Below are positions 44,095-53,063 of a stretch of DNA of 64,000 nt, piece after piece. Made by a program: the position numbers and the translations under genes. Every line of letters starts with the position of its first letter. Position 1 is the first letter of the stretch. The notes beneath the pieces were generated by a model, which did not search any database, had not been told where the DNA came from, and was given only the letters and a program-made list of their open reading frames with translations. This stretch comes from Allopusillimonas ginsengisoli (GTDB taxonomy: Bacteria; Pseudomonadota; Gammaproteobacteria; Burkholderiales; Burkholderiaceae_B): the NCBI GenBank assembly GCA_005239165.1, contig RAPG01000011.1:1-64000 (forward strand), read 5' to 3'.

Positions 44095-44697
44095 ATGACG
44101 CAACTAACCCATTCTTTCGAAGTTAACCCTGCCCCCGCCGTTCTGGACGAAGGCAGGCTGGCATCGCTACATCGCATTGTCACCCCGCACCTTAGCGACA
44201 ATCTGCACCGGCAAGAAGGTGTTGTAGGACTGAAGCGATACAACAAAACCGGCAAACTTGTCGGTACAGCACTGACGGTCAAGACTCGCCCCGGCGACAA
44301 CCTTTTTATTTACAAGGCTATGACCTTGTTAGCGAAGGGGCATGTACTGGTGGTGGATGCAGGCGGCGATTTATCAAACGCCTGCGTCGGCGAAATCATG
44401 AAAAATTATCTGCAGCAGCGTGGATGTGCTGGTCTGATCGTGGACGGCGCAATACGCGACGTTGCTGCGTTCGAGAATGACAGTTTTCCATGTTTTGCCA
44501 GAGGCAATGTTCACCGCGGTCCCTACAAGGACGGCCCCGGGGCCGTCAACGTGCCCGTGAGCATCGGAGGGCAAGTCATCAATCCGGGAGACGTGATCGT
44601 GGCAGATGAAGATGGGATCGTCTCCTTCCCTCCTGAATTGGTCGACGAGCTGATTGAAGCGGGCAATGCGCACGCAAAAAAGAGATCAAGATCATGA
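44095..44697 (+). CDS. RraA / HMG-aldolase-like protein
   Basis: The 200-residue protein belongs to the RraA/4-hydroxy-4-methyl-2-oxoglutarate (HMG) aldolase family. 'VVDAGGDLSNACVGEIM' near 85 and 'GLIVDGAIRDVAAFENDSFPCFAR' near 125 hold the Gly-rich oxoacid site and the catalytic Arg-Asp pair typical of the aldolases; 'GGQVINPGDVIVADEDGIV' near 165 is the C-terminal signature. RraA itself (about 160 aa) inhibits RNase E, while HMG/CHA aldolases cleave a 4-hydroxy-2-oxoacid to pyruvate plus an oxoacid with Mg2+. Intact Arg-Asp and the catabolic neighbours favour aldolase. AAGGAG lies 8 bases before the ATG at 44095; the longer frame from 43939 is not preferred. The stop overlaps the next small ORF (ATGA). 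Confidence 0.85.
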   Translation: MTQLTHSFEVNPAPAVLDEGRLASLHRIVTPHLSDNLHRQEGVVGLKRYNKTGKLVGTALTVKTRPGDNLFIYKAMTLLAKGHVLVVDAGGDLSNACVGEIMKNYLQQRGCAGLIVDGAIRDVAAFENDSFPCFARGNVHRGPYKDGPGAVNVPVSIGGQVINPGDVIVADEDGIVSFPPELVDELIEAGNAHAKKRSRS

Positions 44698-44765
44698 GCG
44701 AGATCGCAACAGGCAGCATGGATCAAAGCTGGCTGCAATCCGTTTTGAACGCGAAAGGCCTGTAA
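44694..44765 (+). CDS. 23-codon ORF in the operon
   Basis: The ATG overlaps the aldolase stop (ATGA) and the TAA is 2 bases before the aminotransferase ATG. The peptide reads MSEIATGSMDQSWLQSVLNA plus KGL. The exact fit between two genes suggests it is translated and may couple aldolase to aminotransferase translation. No family recognised; it could be a remnant of a lost gene end. Confidence 0.4.
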   Translation: MSEIATGSMDQSWLQSVLNAKGL

Positions 44766-44767
44766 AA

Positions 44768-45991
44768 ATGAGCACGACTGACACCTTAGCGCCAGTACCG
44801 CTTGCCAGGAAAATGCAGCGCATCAAACCTTCCGCCAGCATGATGGCGAAAAAAAAGGTCGAGACGCTTCGATCGGAAGGCAAGAAAATCATTGATTTCA
44901 CCATAGGTGAGCCAGACCTGAAGACGCCTGCTCACATTGCTCAAGCTGGCATTGAAGCGATACAGAATGGCTGCACCAAGTACACAGCAACCTCAGGAAT
45001 CCCCGAGCTCTTACGCGCTATCAAAGAAAAATATCAGCGCGAGAATAAGCTGGATTTTGCACTAGACCAGTTGGTGGTAGGGACCGGTGCAAAACAATTG
45101 ATTTTCTCGGCGCTGTCGGTAACGCTAGACAAAGACGACGAAGTCATCATCCCCGCGCCTTACTGGGTGTCTTACCCCGACATGGTGCTGCTAAACGATG
45201 GCAAGCCCGTAATTCTGGAAGCCAGCGAGCACAACGGATTCAAGATGACTGCTGAATCGCTCGAAGCAGCGATCACGGACAGAACAAAATGGCTGTTGCT
45301 CAATAGCCCGAACAACCCGTCCGGTTCGCTCTATACCGAGGCCGAACTGCGCGAAATACTTGCGGTGCTCCAGCGCTATCCTCATGTGCTGCTGATGATT
45401 GACGAAATATATGAGCACTTTAGCTACGAGCAAGATTACATATCACCCCTGATGGTCAATAGTGGCTTGGGCGCAAGGACACTACTCATCAACGGTGTTT
45501 CCAAAGCCTATGCAATGACGGGCTGGCGTATCGGCTACGCAGCGGGCCCCGCCTACCTTATCAAGGCAATCAGCACGCTGATCTCGCAAACCACATCGTG
45601 CGCCAGCGAGATAAGCCAAAAGGCTGCGGCCACAGCCTTGTCCGGTGATCAAACCTGCGTGAGAGAAACAACGGCACTCTACAAAAAGCGCCGCGACACC
45701 ATGGTCGCACTATTGAGCGATATCCCTGGCCTGGTGTGCCCTCAGCCGCAAGGCGCATTTTATGTATTTCCCAATGTCCAGGGCTTGCTAGGAAAAACCA
45801 CGCCCAGCGGCAAAACGCTATCCAACGACCTGGATATCGTTCATTACTTTCTGGACGCTGCGGGTGTCGCCGTACTGGATGGCACTGCGTATGGCGTTCC
45901 CGGCTATATCCGTCTTAGTTTTGCCACTGATCTGGAAACGATCAAAATCGGCTGCGAGATGTTGTCCCAAGCATGCAGCCAACTCAAGTAA
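44768..45991 (+). CDS. PLP-dependent aminotransferase (class I, aspartate-aminotransferase-like)
   Basis: The 407-residue protein is a fold-type I class I aminotransferase of the Ib type. Seen: 'IIDFTIGEPDLKTPAHI' near 45, 'KYTATSGIPELLRAI' near 75, 'NSPNNPSGSLY' near 185 (substrate and PLP contacts), 'IDEIYEHFSYE' near 215, and the Schiff-base Lys in NGVSKAYAMTGWRIGYAAGP near 245, with the substrate-carboxylate Arg in GYIRLSFATDLE near 385. It exchanges the amino group of an amino acid with a 2-oxoacid. Its operon place between an aldolase-like gene and an amino acid importer suggests it deaminates the imported amino acid to give the aldolase substrate. Start at 44768. Confidence 0.92.
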   Translation: MSTTDTLAPVPLARKMQRIKPSASMMAKKKVETLRSEGKKIIDFTIGEPDLKTPAHIAQAGIEAIQNGCTKYTATSGIPELLRAIKEKYQRENKLDFALDQLVVGTGAKQLIFSALSVTLDKDDEVIIPAPYWVSYPDMVLLNDGKPVILEASEHNGFKMTAESLEAAITDRTKWLLLNSPNNPSGSLYTEAELREILAVLQRYPHVLLMIDEIYEHFSYEQDYISPLMVNSGLGARTLLINGVSKAYAMTGWRIGYAAGPAYLIKAISTLISQTTSCASEISQKAAATALSGDQTCVRETTALYKKRRDTMVALLSDIPGLVCPQPQGAFYVFPNVQGLLGKTTPSGKTLSNDLDIVHYFLDAAGVAVLDGTAYGVPGYIRLSFATDLETIKIGCEMLSQACSQLK

Positions 45992-46016
45992 CACCCCACT
46001 TAATGGAGACAAAACC

Positions 46017-46847
46017 ATGAAAATGAAAACACTCGCCAAAACACTGGCTGTCGTCTTGTCGCTAGGCGTCGCAGGCGCAGCTAGTGCTGACGTTCTTGAC
46101 CAAATCAAGGAACGCGGCACGCTCGTGTGCGGCACATTGGGCACCTCAGAGCCCTTTAGCTTTCAGGACCCATCCACACGTCAGGTTATCGGATACGAAG
46201 TTGATCTCTGCCAGGAGGTTGCCGATCACCTTGGTGCAAAGCTGGAGATTAAAATGATTTCGGTGGCGGCACGCATTCCGGAACTTGCAGCAGGAGGCGT
46301 TGACGTTGTGGCTGCCAATCTGGGCTGGTCTCCAGACCGCGCCAAACAGATCGACTACAGCTATTCTGACTATGTCAGTCCGCAAAAGATTCTGATCCGT
46401 CGCAGTGATGCCGAAACACTCAAAACGCCAGCCGACCTTTCCGGAAAACGTGTGAGTGCCGTAAATGGTTCATCGTCAGAAGCCGGCGCAAAACGGCTTA
46501 TCCCCGACGTGACTACGGTTACCTTCAAAGATCCACCCACCGCCTTTCTGGCCTTGCAGCAAAAAAAGGTATCGGGCTTTGTGGGCTCGGAGCTGATGCT
46601 ACTGAAGTTCAAGCAACAGTCTGAAGATACGGCGGTCAAGCTCGATATTATTCCTAAAGCACTTTTTACAGAACCTTGGGGCCTGGGCGTTCGTAAAGGC
46701 GAAACTGCTTTGTTGAAGCAGGTCAACGACACGCTGGCTGGCCTGGAAAAATCTGGCAAAGGCGAAAAAATCTTTGAGAAGTGGTTTGGCAAAGATACGA
46801 ACTTCTATACCAAACGCGAGTTCAAATTCGAAGAAATCAAAGGCTAA
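46017..46847 (+). CDS. polar amino acid ABC transporter, substrate-binding protein
   Basis: The 276-residue precursor has a signal peptide (MKMKTLAKTLAVVLSLGVAG, cleavage near residue 25 after ASA) and a type-II periplasmic-binding fold of the His/Lys/Arg/Gln group: 'IKERGTLVCGTLGTSEPFSF' near 30, 'GYEVDLCQEVADHLGAKLEI' near 60, 'LGWSPDRAKQIDYSYSDYVSPQ' near 105. It captures an amino acid outside the inner membrane. Which side chain it binds is not readable. Start at 46017 (GGAG 8 bases ahead); 25 bases after the aminotransferase. Confidence 0.93.
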   Translation: MKMKTLAKTLAVVLSLGVAGAASADVLDQIKERGTLVCGTLGTSEPFSFQDPSTRQVIGYEVDLCQEVADHLGAKLEIKMISVAARIPELAAGGVDVVAANLGWSPDRAKQIDYSYSDYVSPQKILIRRSDAETLKTPADLSGKRVSAVNGSSSEAGAKRLIPDVTTVTFKDPPTAFLALQQKKVSGFVGSELMLLKFKQQSEDTAVKLDIIPKALFTEPWGLGVRKGETALLKQVNDTLAGLEKSGKGEKIFEKWFGKDTNFYTKREFKFEEIKG

Positions 46848-46871
46848 ACAAAATACCAGGGTGCCGGAGCA

Positions 46872-47570
46872 ATGAATTACACACTCGACTTCGCGTCGCT
46901 ACTAAGCAATGGCTACCCTAGCCTGATTCTCCAGGGAGTTATAACCACCCTGGAGATGACGGCGCTCGCCTGGCTGCTTGCCTTCACATTGGGCAGTCTG
47001 CTGACCGTGTTGCGCACTCTCAAAATCAAGGCGTTGGATTATATTATCGTCCTGTACATTGCGTTTCATCGCAACGTACCAATGCTGGTACATATTCTGC
47101 TGTGGTACTTCGGCATCGCAGCGATCATTCCTGAATCCATCAACGACAAAATCAATATTCTAGGTGGTGAGTTCTTCTACGCTACCGTAGCAATTGGGCT
47201 GGTAACCGCCGCTTATGTTTCGGAAGACCTTCGCAGCGCAATTCGCTCTATACCCTCGGGGCAAATGGAGGCCTCGCGCACACTGGGGCTGAATTACATG
47301 CGCTCCATGCGCAAGATCATATTGCCCCAGGCTTTTATTATTTCCATTCCGACACTTACCAACCAGACACTTTTGCTATTTAAGAACACAAGTCTGGCGA
47401 TGGCAATAGGTTTGATCGAGTTGACGGGGGCGGGGCGCGAAATCGAATCGGCAACGTTCAAGACGTTTGAAGTCTACGCAGTCGTCACGGTCATCTACCT
47501 GGCCATCTCACTCGTGCTGATGTTCATCGGCGCCTATCTTTCTAAACGTTCAGCGTTCAGCGCCCGGTAG
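46872..47570 (+). CDS. polar amino acid ABC transporter permease
   Basis: The 232-residue permease has about five membrane helices in the HisM/GlnP arrangement. 'HRNVPMLVHILLWYF' near 68 and the cytoplasmic EAA loop 'SEDLRSAIRSIPSGQMEASRTLGL' near 115-140 dock the ATPase; 'ILPQAFIISIPTLTNQTLLLFKNTSLA' near 150-180 is the membrane core. It pairs with the next gene, as heterodimeric permeases of this group usually come as two linked ORFs. Confidence 0.94.
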   Translation: MNYTLDFASLLSNGYPSLILQGVITTLEMTALAWLLAFTLGSLLTVLRTLKIKALDYIIVLYIAFHRNVPMLVHILLWYFGIAAIIPESINDKINILGGEFFYATVAIGLVTAAYVSEDLRSAIRSIPSGQMEASRTLGLNYMRSMRKIILPQAFIISIPTLTNQTLLLFKNTSLAMAIGLIELTGAGREIESATFKTFEVYAVVTVIYLAISLVLMFIGAYLSKRSAFSAR

Positions 47571-47579
47571 CTCAACATT

Positions 47580-48278
47580 ATGCTCGACATCATCTCAAAT
47601 AACTGGCTGCTGCTGCTCGTTGGGCAGTATCCCAACGGCCCCATGGGTGGTTTGGTCGCAACAGTCAGTCTTGCCCTGATCAGTCTTATGCTGGCGTTTC
47701 CGTTCGGCATCATTCTTGCGCTTGGACGAATCAGCCGGTACAAAATTCTCTATTACCCGACGACGGCTATCGTATACATAGTGCGAGGGCTTCCCTTGCT
47801 CATGTTTATATTCTGGGCATATTTTTTCGTGCCCCTCGTGATAAAACGCCCCGTGGCCGGCGGCACAACCATGGTGGTAGCGCTTGTTTTTTATGAAAGC
47901 GCGTATATGTCCGAGATAATACGCAGCGGCATCCAGGCACTGCCTGGGGGGCAGCTGGAAGCGGGCCGCTCGCTAGGTTTGAGCTATCTGCAGACCATGC
48001 GCAAGATCATTCTGCCTCAGGCACTTTTCAACACAATACCCAGCATACTTAGCCAGTTCATCTCCACGGTAAAAGAAACCTCCCTGGGCTTTGTCATCAG
48101 CGTGCATGAACTCACATTTGCTGCGGCGCAAATCAACAATATTCTCCTGACGAAACCATTCGAGGTGTTCGGCCTGCTTGCGCTGACTTATTTCACCCTC
48201 AACCTGATTCTTACGGGTCTGGTGAAACTGGTGGAAACACATATCGCTAATAGCCGGATACTGGCAGCACAAGGATAG
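47580..48278 (+). CDS. polar amino acid ABC transporter permease
   Basis: The 232-residue partner permease is a paralogue of the preceding gene: '[37 protein letters not shown]' near 45-80, EAA loop '[24 protein letters not shown]' near 115-140, and '[31 protein letters not shown]' beyond. Nine bases after the first permease, four before the ATPase. Confidence 0.94.
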   Translation: MLDIISNNWLLLLVGQYPNGPMGGLVATVSLALISLMLAFPFGIILALGRISRYKILYYPTTAIVYIVRGLPLLMFIFWAYFFVPLVIKRPVAGGTTMVVALVFYESAYMSEIIRSGIQALPGGQLEAGRSLGLSYLQTMRKIILPQALFNTIPSILSQFISTVKETSLGFVISVHELTFAAAQINNILLTKPFEVFGLLALTYFTLNLILTGLVKLVETHIANSRILAAQG

Positions 48279-48282
48279 ACAC

Positions 48283-48987
48283 ATGATTGAATTTAAAAAC
48301 GTCGGCAAATGGTATGGCGACTACCAGGCGCTCATCGATATCACAGCGCAGGTTACGCAAGGTGAGGTGCTGGTGGTGTGCGGCCCGTCCGGGTCAGGGA
48401 AGTCGACGCTCATCCGAACCATTAACCGGCTTGAGCCCATTCAGCAAGGCCAGATATTGGTTGATGGCACAGACGTCTATGATTGTGGGTCCATAGATGA
48501 AATGCGTAGCCAGATTGGCTTTGTTTTCCAGCAGTTCAATCTGTTTCCTCACATGAACGTGCTGGATAACTTAACCGTTGCGCCCATCACACTTAAGCGC
48601 GCACGCAAGCAGGATGCAGAAGTACATGCACACGCGCTGCTAGAAAGAGTCGGGCTCGCCAATAAGGCAAAAGCGTTTCCCGGCGAGCTGTCAGGTGGCC
48701 AGCAACAACGCGTCGCTATTGCACGTGCGCTGGCGATGAAACCTCGTATTATGCTGTTCGACGAACCAACCAGCGCGCTGGATCCTGAAATGGTCAACGA
48801 AGTGCTTCAGGTAATGCAGGGGCTGGCCAGCGAAGGCATGACTATGGTCTGTGTGACTCACGAAATGAACTTTGCCAAGGACGTGGCAGATATGGTCTGG
48901 TTCATGGATGCCGGCAAAATCGTCGAAGAAGCGCCTCCGGCCGATTTTTCACAAGCCCGCGAACGGATCGCGCAAAGAAATTCTTGA
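48283..48987 (+). CDS. polar amino acid ABC transporter ATP-binding protein
   Basis: The 234-residue ATPase has Walker [11 protein letters not shown] near 38, Q-loop '[18 protein letters not shown]' near 80, ABC signature [16 protein letters not shown] near 130, Walker [15 protein letters not shown] near 155 and the H-loop '[15 protein letters not shown]' near 190. It energises the two permeases. Last gene of the operon; its stop is 6 bp from the stop of the convergent LysR gene. Confidence 0.95.
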   Translation: MIEFKNVGKWYGDYQALIDITAQVTQGEVLVVCGPSGSGKSTLIRTINRLEPIQQGQILVDGTDVYDCGSIDEMRSQIGFVFQQFNLFPHMNVLDNLTVAPITLKRARKQDAEVHAHALLERVGLANKAKAFPGELSGGQQQRVAIARALAMKPRIMLFDEPTSALDPEMVNEVLQVMQGLASEGMTMVCVTHEMNFAKDVADMVWFMDAGKIVEEAPPADFSQARERIAQRNS

Positions 48988-48993
48988 CCGATA

Positions 48994-49905
48994 TCAGACA
49001 CTGATGACGCCGCTTCCATAGGGAACGGAAAAATTACATACTGCCCGGGCGATCTCCACTATCTCGCCATAGAACACGCTATTTGCATCTTTTGCATACA
49101 TGGCGCAGTAGGTTGATTCGGGCAGCGGCTTGCTGGTCTGGACTACGACCAGTTTTCCAGCCCGCACCAGATTGCGAAAATAGTTGATGGGCACACACGA
49201 AACCCCAAACCCTGCCACGGTCAGCCCCACCATGGCAAGCAGACTGTTAATCGTGAAAAGATTAGATTTTGCCTTGTATGGCGACAGCCACTCGTCATAG
49301 ATAAGGTTTAGACCAGACTCGGCATCTTGCCTGATCAAAGACATATTCGAGATATCTTCCGGAGAATAGATTTTATCCGGCGAGACCAGATTCGGGCTGC
49401 CAACCCAGGCAAACGGAACGCTAGCCAGATGCCTGGATTCAAATGACGGGTGGCGTAGCTCTCCGTGCAGCACGGCCATATCCAGTTGCCCTCCCAATAG
49501 ATGATGCTGCAGCTCCGCAGCCATCCCTATCTTTGGACTGACGACGAGTTTGGGAAATAACAGGCGCAATTGCTGAATCATGTCAGGCAACCAGGTCATC
49601 GCCGTGATCTCGGTAATGCCCAGACGAAGCACACCCGAAAAGGTATGAAACCCCTGAATTTTCATAAGCATCAGATCGCGCTGCGAAAGGAGCTGTGACG
49701 CAAGATCCAGAACTTCCTGCCCCTTGCGGGTCAGCACTGCCTTCTGACCTGACCGATCAAATATCTGCACGTCAAAATCTGATTCAAGCTCGCGAATTCG
49801 CTTCGTAATTGCTGATTGGGTTGTATTGAGCTTTTGCGCCGCTCTGGAAAAGCCACCGAGCTGCACAACCCAGTAAAGCGCCTCTATCTGTTTAAAAGTA
49901 AGCAT
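48994..49905 (-). CDS. LysR-family regulator
   Basis: The 303-residue protein has a winged HTH (about 3-60; 'LTFKQIEALYWVVQLGGFSR' and 'NTTQSAITKRIRELESDFDVQIFDR') and a LysR co-inducer domain. The frame extends to 50193, but the added 96 residues are read from the neighbouring mocR gene in another frame; the Met at 49905 is the normal LysR start. Convergent with the amino acid transport operon and downstream of mocR; either could be its target. Confidence 0.9.
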   Translation of the reverse strand: MLTFKQIEALYWVVQLGGFSRAAQKLNTTQSAITKRIRELESDFDVQIFDRSGQKAVLTRKGQEVLDLASQLLSQRDLMLMKIQGFHTFSGVLRLGITEITAMTWLPDMIQQLRLLFPKLVVSPKIGMAAELQHHLLGGQLDMAVLHGELRHPSFESRHLASVPFAWVGSPNLVSPDKIYSPEDISNMSLIRQDAESGLNLIYDEWLSPYKAKSNLFTINSLLAMVGLTVAGFGVSCVPINYFRNLVRAGKLVVVQTSKPLPESTYCAMYAKDANSVFYGEIVEIARAVCNFSVPYGSGVISV

Positions 49906-49939
49906 TATGTGACCAGTATGAATAACCCAAGGATGTGAT

Positions 49940-51376
49940 TCAAGGTGAGGCTTGCAGCGCCTTGAAGATAAATTTCCATAAAGCTGTATGCCGCGAGTAC
50001 GCCACATTGAAACGCACCCAGCCAGTGTGGGCCTGCTCAGGGTCAAAATAAGCCCCTGGTGCCAGCCATATGCCATCGCACAATGCCATCTCCGCCAGTC
50101 GCGCGGCACCCTGCTCACGCCAGGCGCCTGGCAGCCGCGCCCAAAGAAACAGCCCTGCGCGCGGACGCGCATAAATCTCCAGACCGTGCTCATCCATTAA
50201 GCCGCACAGCTCGTCGTGCGCGTCTCGCAAGCGTTCCTGTATGCGCTGCAAATGCGCACGATGGCGGCCCTGACGCAACACCTGATACACCGTGCGCTCC
50301 ATCATTTCTGGCGTAGTCAGCCCCAACGCCATTTTGGTTTTGGCGAATTCCCGGATCAATGCCGCATCGGCCGCGATATAGCCCACGCGCATTGATGGCA
50401 TGATGCTCTTGGAGAAGCCCGATACCTGAATGACTCTGCCTGCTCCCGCCATGGCAGCCAGCATGGGACCAAGGTCCGGCAACAAGTCTCGGGAGACGTC
50501 ATCTTCGATAATGCGAAAGTCGTGCTGCTCGGCCAGCTGGAGCACTCGGAAGGCATTGCTCATGGAAAGGCTGGTACCGGTGGGGTTATGCAACACCGTG
50601 GTAACAAACAAGGCTTTGAGGTCTTCTTGTTGTGCCAGGGCATCGAGTTCATTAAGCGCCAGCCCGTCTTCATTGCGACTTATGCCGCACACCTTCAGAC
50701 CTGCAAGGCGCAGCGTGGGCAGAATATTGGCGTAGCTGGGCAGTTCGACGGCAATCACATCACCCGGCTGCAACAATGTGCGTATGACAATATCCAGGCC
50801 TTGTGTAGCTCCTTGCGTAAGCAACACCTGATCCGGCACCAACGGCAGGCCATGGGCGGCCAGTGCCTGGCAGATGCTTTCACGCAAGGGATAATAGCCG
50901 TATGGGTGTCCGTAGCCAGCCAACTGATTGACAGGCGTACGGGCGACCTGACGCAATGCCTGCCGTAAGCCCGCTTCGTCCAGCCATTCTGGCGGGAGCC
51001 AGCCGCAACCCGATTTAATGGGGATGGAGTGATCGGCGAAGACATCGGCCAGCAGCCACGCAGCCCCCAGCGCGGGAGGAACCCAGCCGTCCAGAGCCCG
51101 GGCAGATGACGACACATCATTGGAGACTGGCCGCGCCGCGACCCTATACCCAGCCCCGGGCCGGGCAACCAGCCAGTTCTGCGCGACCAGACGACTGTAG
51201 GCGGCCGATACAGTGAAGGGGCTCACGCCATGTACTCGTGCAAACGCCCGCACCGATGGCAAGGCCATTCCTGAGCGCAAAACCTGACTTCGTATAGCCT
51301 GCTCGATGGCGGCAACCACCTGATCCACAAGCGATTTTGCATGCTTGCGATCACGAACAGGCTGGAAAAACTGCAT
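49940..51376 (-). CDS. MocR-type regulator (GntR HTH fused to aminotransferase domain)
   Basis: The 478-residue protein has a GntR winged HTH (about 12-78; 'SLVDQVVAAIEQAIRSQVLRSGMALPSVRAFARVHGVSPFTVSAAYSRL') and a class I aminotransferase-like domain (about 105-475) with 'GYGHPYGYYPLRESICQALA' and the PLP Lys in VSGFSKSIMPSMRVGYIA near 315. MocR proteins sense PLP-linked ligands. It is divergent from the omega-aminotransferase gene by 153 bp and very probably controls it. Confidence 0.94.
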   Translation of the reverse strand: MQFFQPVRDRKHAKSLVDQVVAAIEQAIRSQVLRSGMALPSVRAFARVHGVSPFTVSAAYSRLVAQNWLVARPGAGYRVAARPVSNDVSSSARALDGWVPPALGAAWLLADVFADHSIPIKSGCGWLPPEWLDEAGLRQALRQVARTPVNQLAGYGHPYGYYPLRESICQALAAHGLPLVPDQVLLTQGATQGLDIVIRTLLQPGDVIAVELPSYANILPTLRLAGLKVCGISRNEDGLALNELDALAQQEDLKALFVTTVLHNPTGTSLSMSNAFRVLQLAEQHDFRIIEDDVSRDLLPDLGPMLAAMAGAGRVIQVSGFSKSIMPSMRVGYIAADAALIREFAKTKMALGLTTPEMMERTVYQVLRQGRHRAHLQRIQERLRDAHDELCGLMDEHGLEIYARPRAGLFLWARLPGAWREQGAARLAEMALCDGIWLAPGAYFDPEQAHTGWVRFNVAYSRHTALWKFIFKALQASP

Positions 51377-51389
51377 GGCAACACCTTAA

Positions 51390-51445
51390 CAGTACGGTTT
51401 TTAAAATATTACCAGTACAGCTGAAACATTTCGACCATACCGTAT
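51390..51445. promoter_or_regulatory. repeated CAGTAC / ACCGTA motifs in MocR-aminotransferase intergenic region
   Basis: The divergent spacer contains CAGTACGGT (51390-51398), CAGTAC (51413-51418) 23 bases on, and the inverted word ATACCGTAT (51437-51445). MocR regulators typically bind such direct or inverted repeats near the target promoter, so these are operator candidates only. Confidence 0.45.
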
Positions 51446-51529
51446 ATTTATTTACCTGACGGTCCAGCCGAGAATAGTCGGTAGTTCCTCCTGCAACCTC
51501 ATCATAATTCAGAACCTTCGAGACTCCCC

Positions 51530-52855
51530 ATGACCAGCCACGCCGACCTTCCCGACCTTTCGAATCTGTGGATGCCGTTTACAGCAAACCGCCAGTTCAA
51601 AGACAAACCGCGCCTGCTCGCAAAAGCCAAGGGCATGTACTACACCTCAACGGAAGGCCAGCAAATTCTGGATGCTACGGCGGGGTTGTGGTGTGTCAAT
51701 GCCGGGCATGGTCGCCAGGAAATCATAGACGCCATCTCGCAGCAGACGGCTGAGCTCGACTATGCACCAAGCTTTCAGATGGGCCACACAGACTCTTTTC
51801 TGGCCGCCACGGCTGTAGCCAAACTGATGCCCAAGGGCCTGGACCGCATTTTCTTTACCAACTCGGGGTCAGAGTCTGTCGACACGTCGCTAAAGATCGC
51901 GCTGGCTTACCACCGCGCCCGCGGTGAAGGCCAACGCACGCGTCTTATCGGCCGCGAACGCGGCTACCATGGCGTAGGCTTTGGCGGCATTTCGGTGGGT
52001 GGTATTTCACCCAACCGCAAAACCTTCTCAGGTGCTCTGCTGCCCAGTGTCGATCACCTGCCGCACACCCATGACTTGTCGAAAAATGCCCATTCGCACG
52101 GCCAGCCCGCCTGGGGCGAGCATTTTGCCGATGAGCTCGAGCGTATTATCGCGCTGCACGACGCCTCGACCATCGCCGCCGTCATCGTCGAGCCACTGGC
52201 GGGTTCGACCGGGGTACTTCTCCCCCCAAAAGGTTATCTTCAAAAGCTGCGGGCCATCACCGAAAACCACGGCATTTTGCTGATCTTCGACGAAGTTATT
52301 ACCGCATTTGGTCGCCTGGGTGCCAATACCGCCAGCGAATTGTTTGGTGTTACGCCTGATCTCATCACCATGGCCAAAGGCATTAGCAACGCCGCCGTGC
52401 CAGCCGGTGCCGTCGCCGTCAAGCGCGAAATCCACGATACCATTTTGGCCGCAGCAGCCAACGGCATCGAGTTTTTCCACGGCTACACCTACTCAGCCCA
52501 CCCCCTCGCCACGGCAGCCATGCTTGCAACGCTGGGAATCTACGAGCGTGACCACCTCTTCAAACGCGCCAAAGATATGTCGCAAACCTTTGAAGACGCC
52601 GCACACCAGCTGGAAGACGCCCGTCACGTCATCGACGTGCGTAACCTTGGCCTGGTCGCCGGCATTGAATTGAAGTCGCGTGAAGGCGCACCAGGCGCGC
52701 GTGCAGCTGAAGTGTTTGGCAAGTGCTTTGATGCCGGCGTTATGGTGCGCTACACCGGCGACATCATTGCAATATCACCACCACTCATCATTGAAGCAGA
52801 GCAGATCGCGCATATCTTCGACACCATCAAAAAAGTCCTCGACACTGTTGCATAG
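51530..52855 (+). CDS. omega-amino acid:pyruvate aminotransferase (beta-alanine type)
   Basis: The 441-residue class III aminotransferase matches beta-alanine:pyruvate transaminases of Pseudomonas and relatives. 'LWMPFTANRQFKDKPRLL' is the characteristic N-terminus, with 'FFTNSGSESVDTSLKIALAYHRA' near 110 (PLP phosphate), 'GRERGYHGVGFGGISVGGI' near 145, 'LLIFDEVITAFGRLG' near 250 with the PLP Asp, and the Lys in DLITMAKGISNAAVP near 287. It converts beta-alanine or other terminal amines plus pyruvate to an aldehyde (malonate semialdehyde) and alanine. Divergent from mocR, its probable regulator; no malonate-semialdehyde dehydrogenase is adjacent. Confidence 0.93.
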   Translation: MTSHADLPDLSNLWMPFTANRQFKDKPRLLAKAKGMYYTSTEGQQILDATAGLWCVNAGHGRQEIIDAISQQTAELDYAPSFQMGHTDSFLAATAVAKLMPKGLDRIFFTNSGSESVDTSLKIALAYHRARGEGQRTRLIGRERGYHGVGFGGISVGGISPNRKTFSGALLPSVDHLPHTHDLSKNAHSHGQPAWGEHFADELERIIALHDASTIAAVIVEPLAGSTGVLLPPKGYLQKLRAITENHGILLIFDEVITAFGRLGANTASELFGVTPDLITMAKGISNAAVPAGAVAVKREIHDTILAAAANGIEFFHGYTYSAHPLATAAMLATLGIYERDHLFKRAKDMSQTFEDAAHQLEDARHVIDVRNLGLVAGIELKSREGAPGARAAEVFGKCFDAGVMVRYTGDIIAISPPLIIEAEQIAHIFDTIKKVLDTVA

Positions 52856-53063
52856 TGCGGGCGGACGATGACAGCGTCAGAAAGCTGCCATCGTCCACCA
52901 GTGGTTCTCGCGTTGATGTTGGCCGACACTAGCGTGGCAACAGTAGTTTGAAGATAGCGCTCGCGCTGTCTGGCCGGCAAAACCACTGAACCAGTAGTGG
53001 CCCGTTGCCTGCCGCACGATTGCGGCGCGAAGCTATAGAGCCTGCCACAAACGCCCTAAACCC

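Noticed and set aside
49908..50193. N-terminal extension of the LysR regulator by 96 codons
   Set aside because: Overlaps mocR in another frame; HTH starts at the ATG at 49905.
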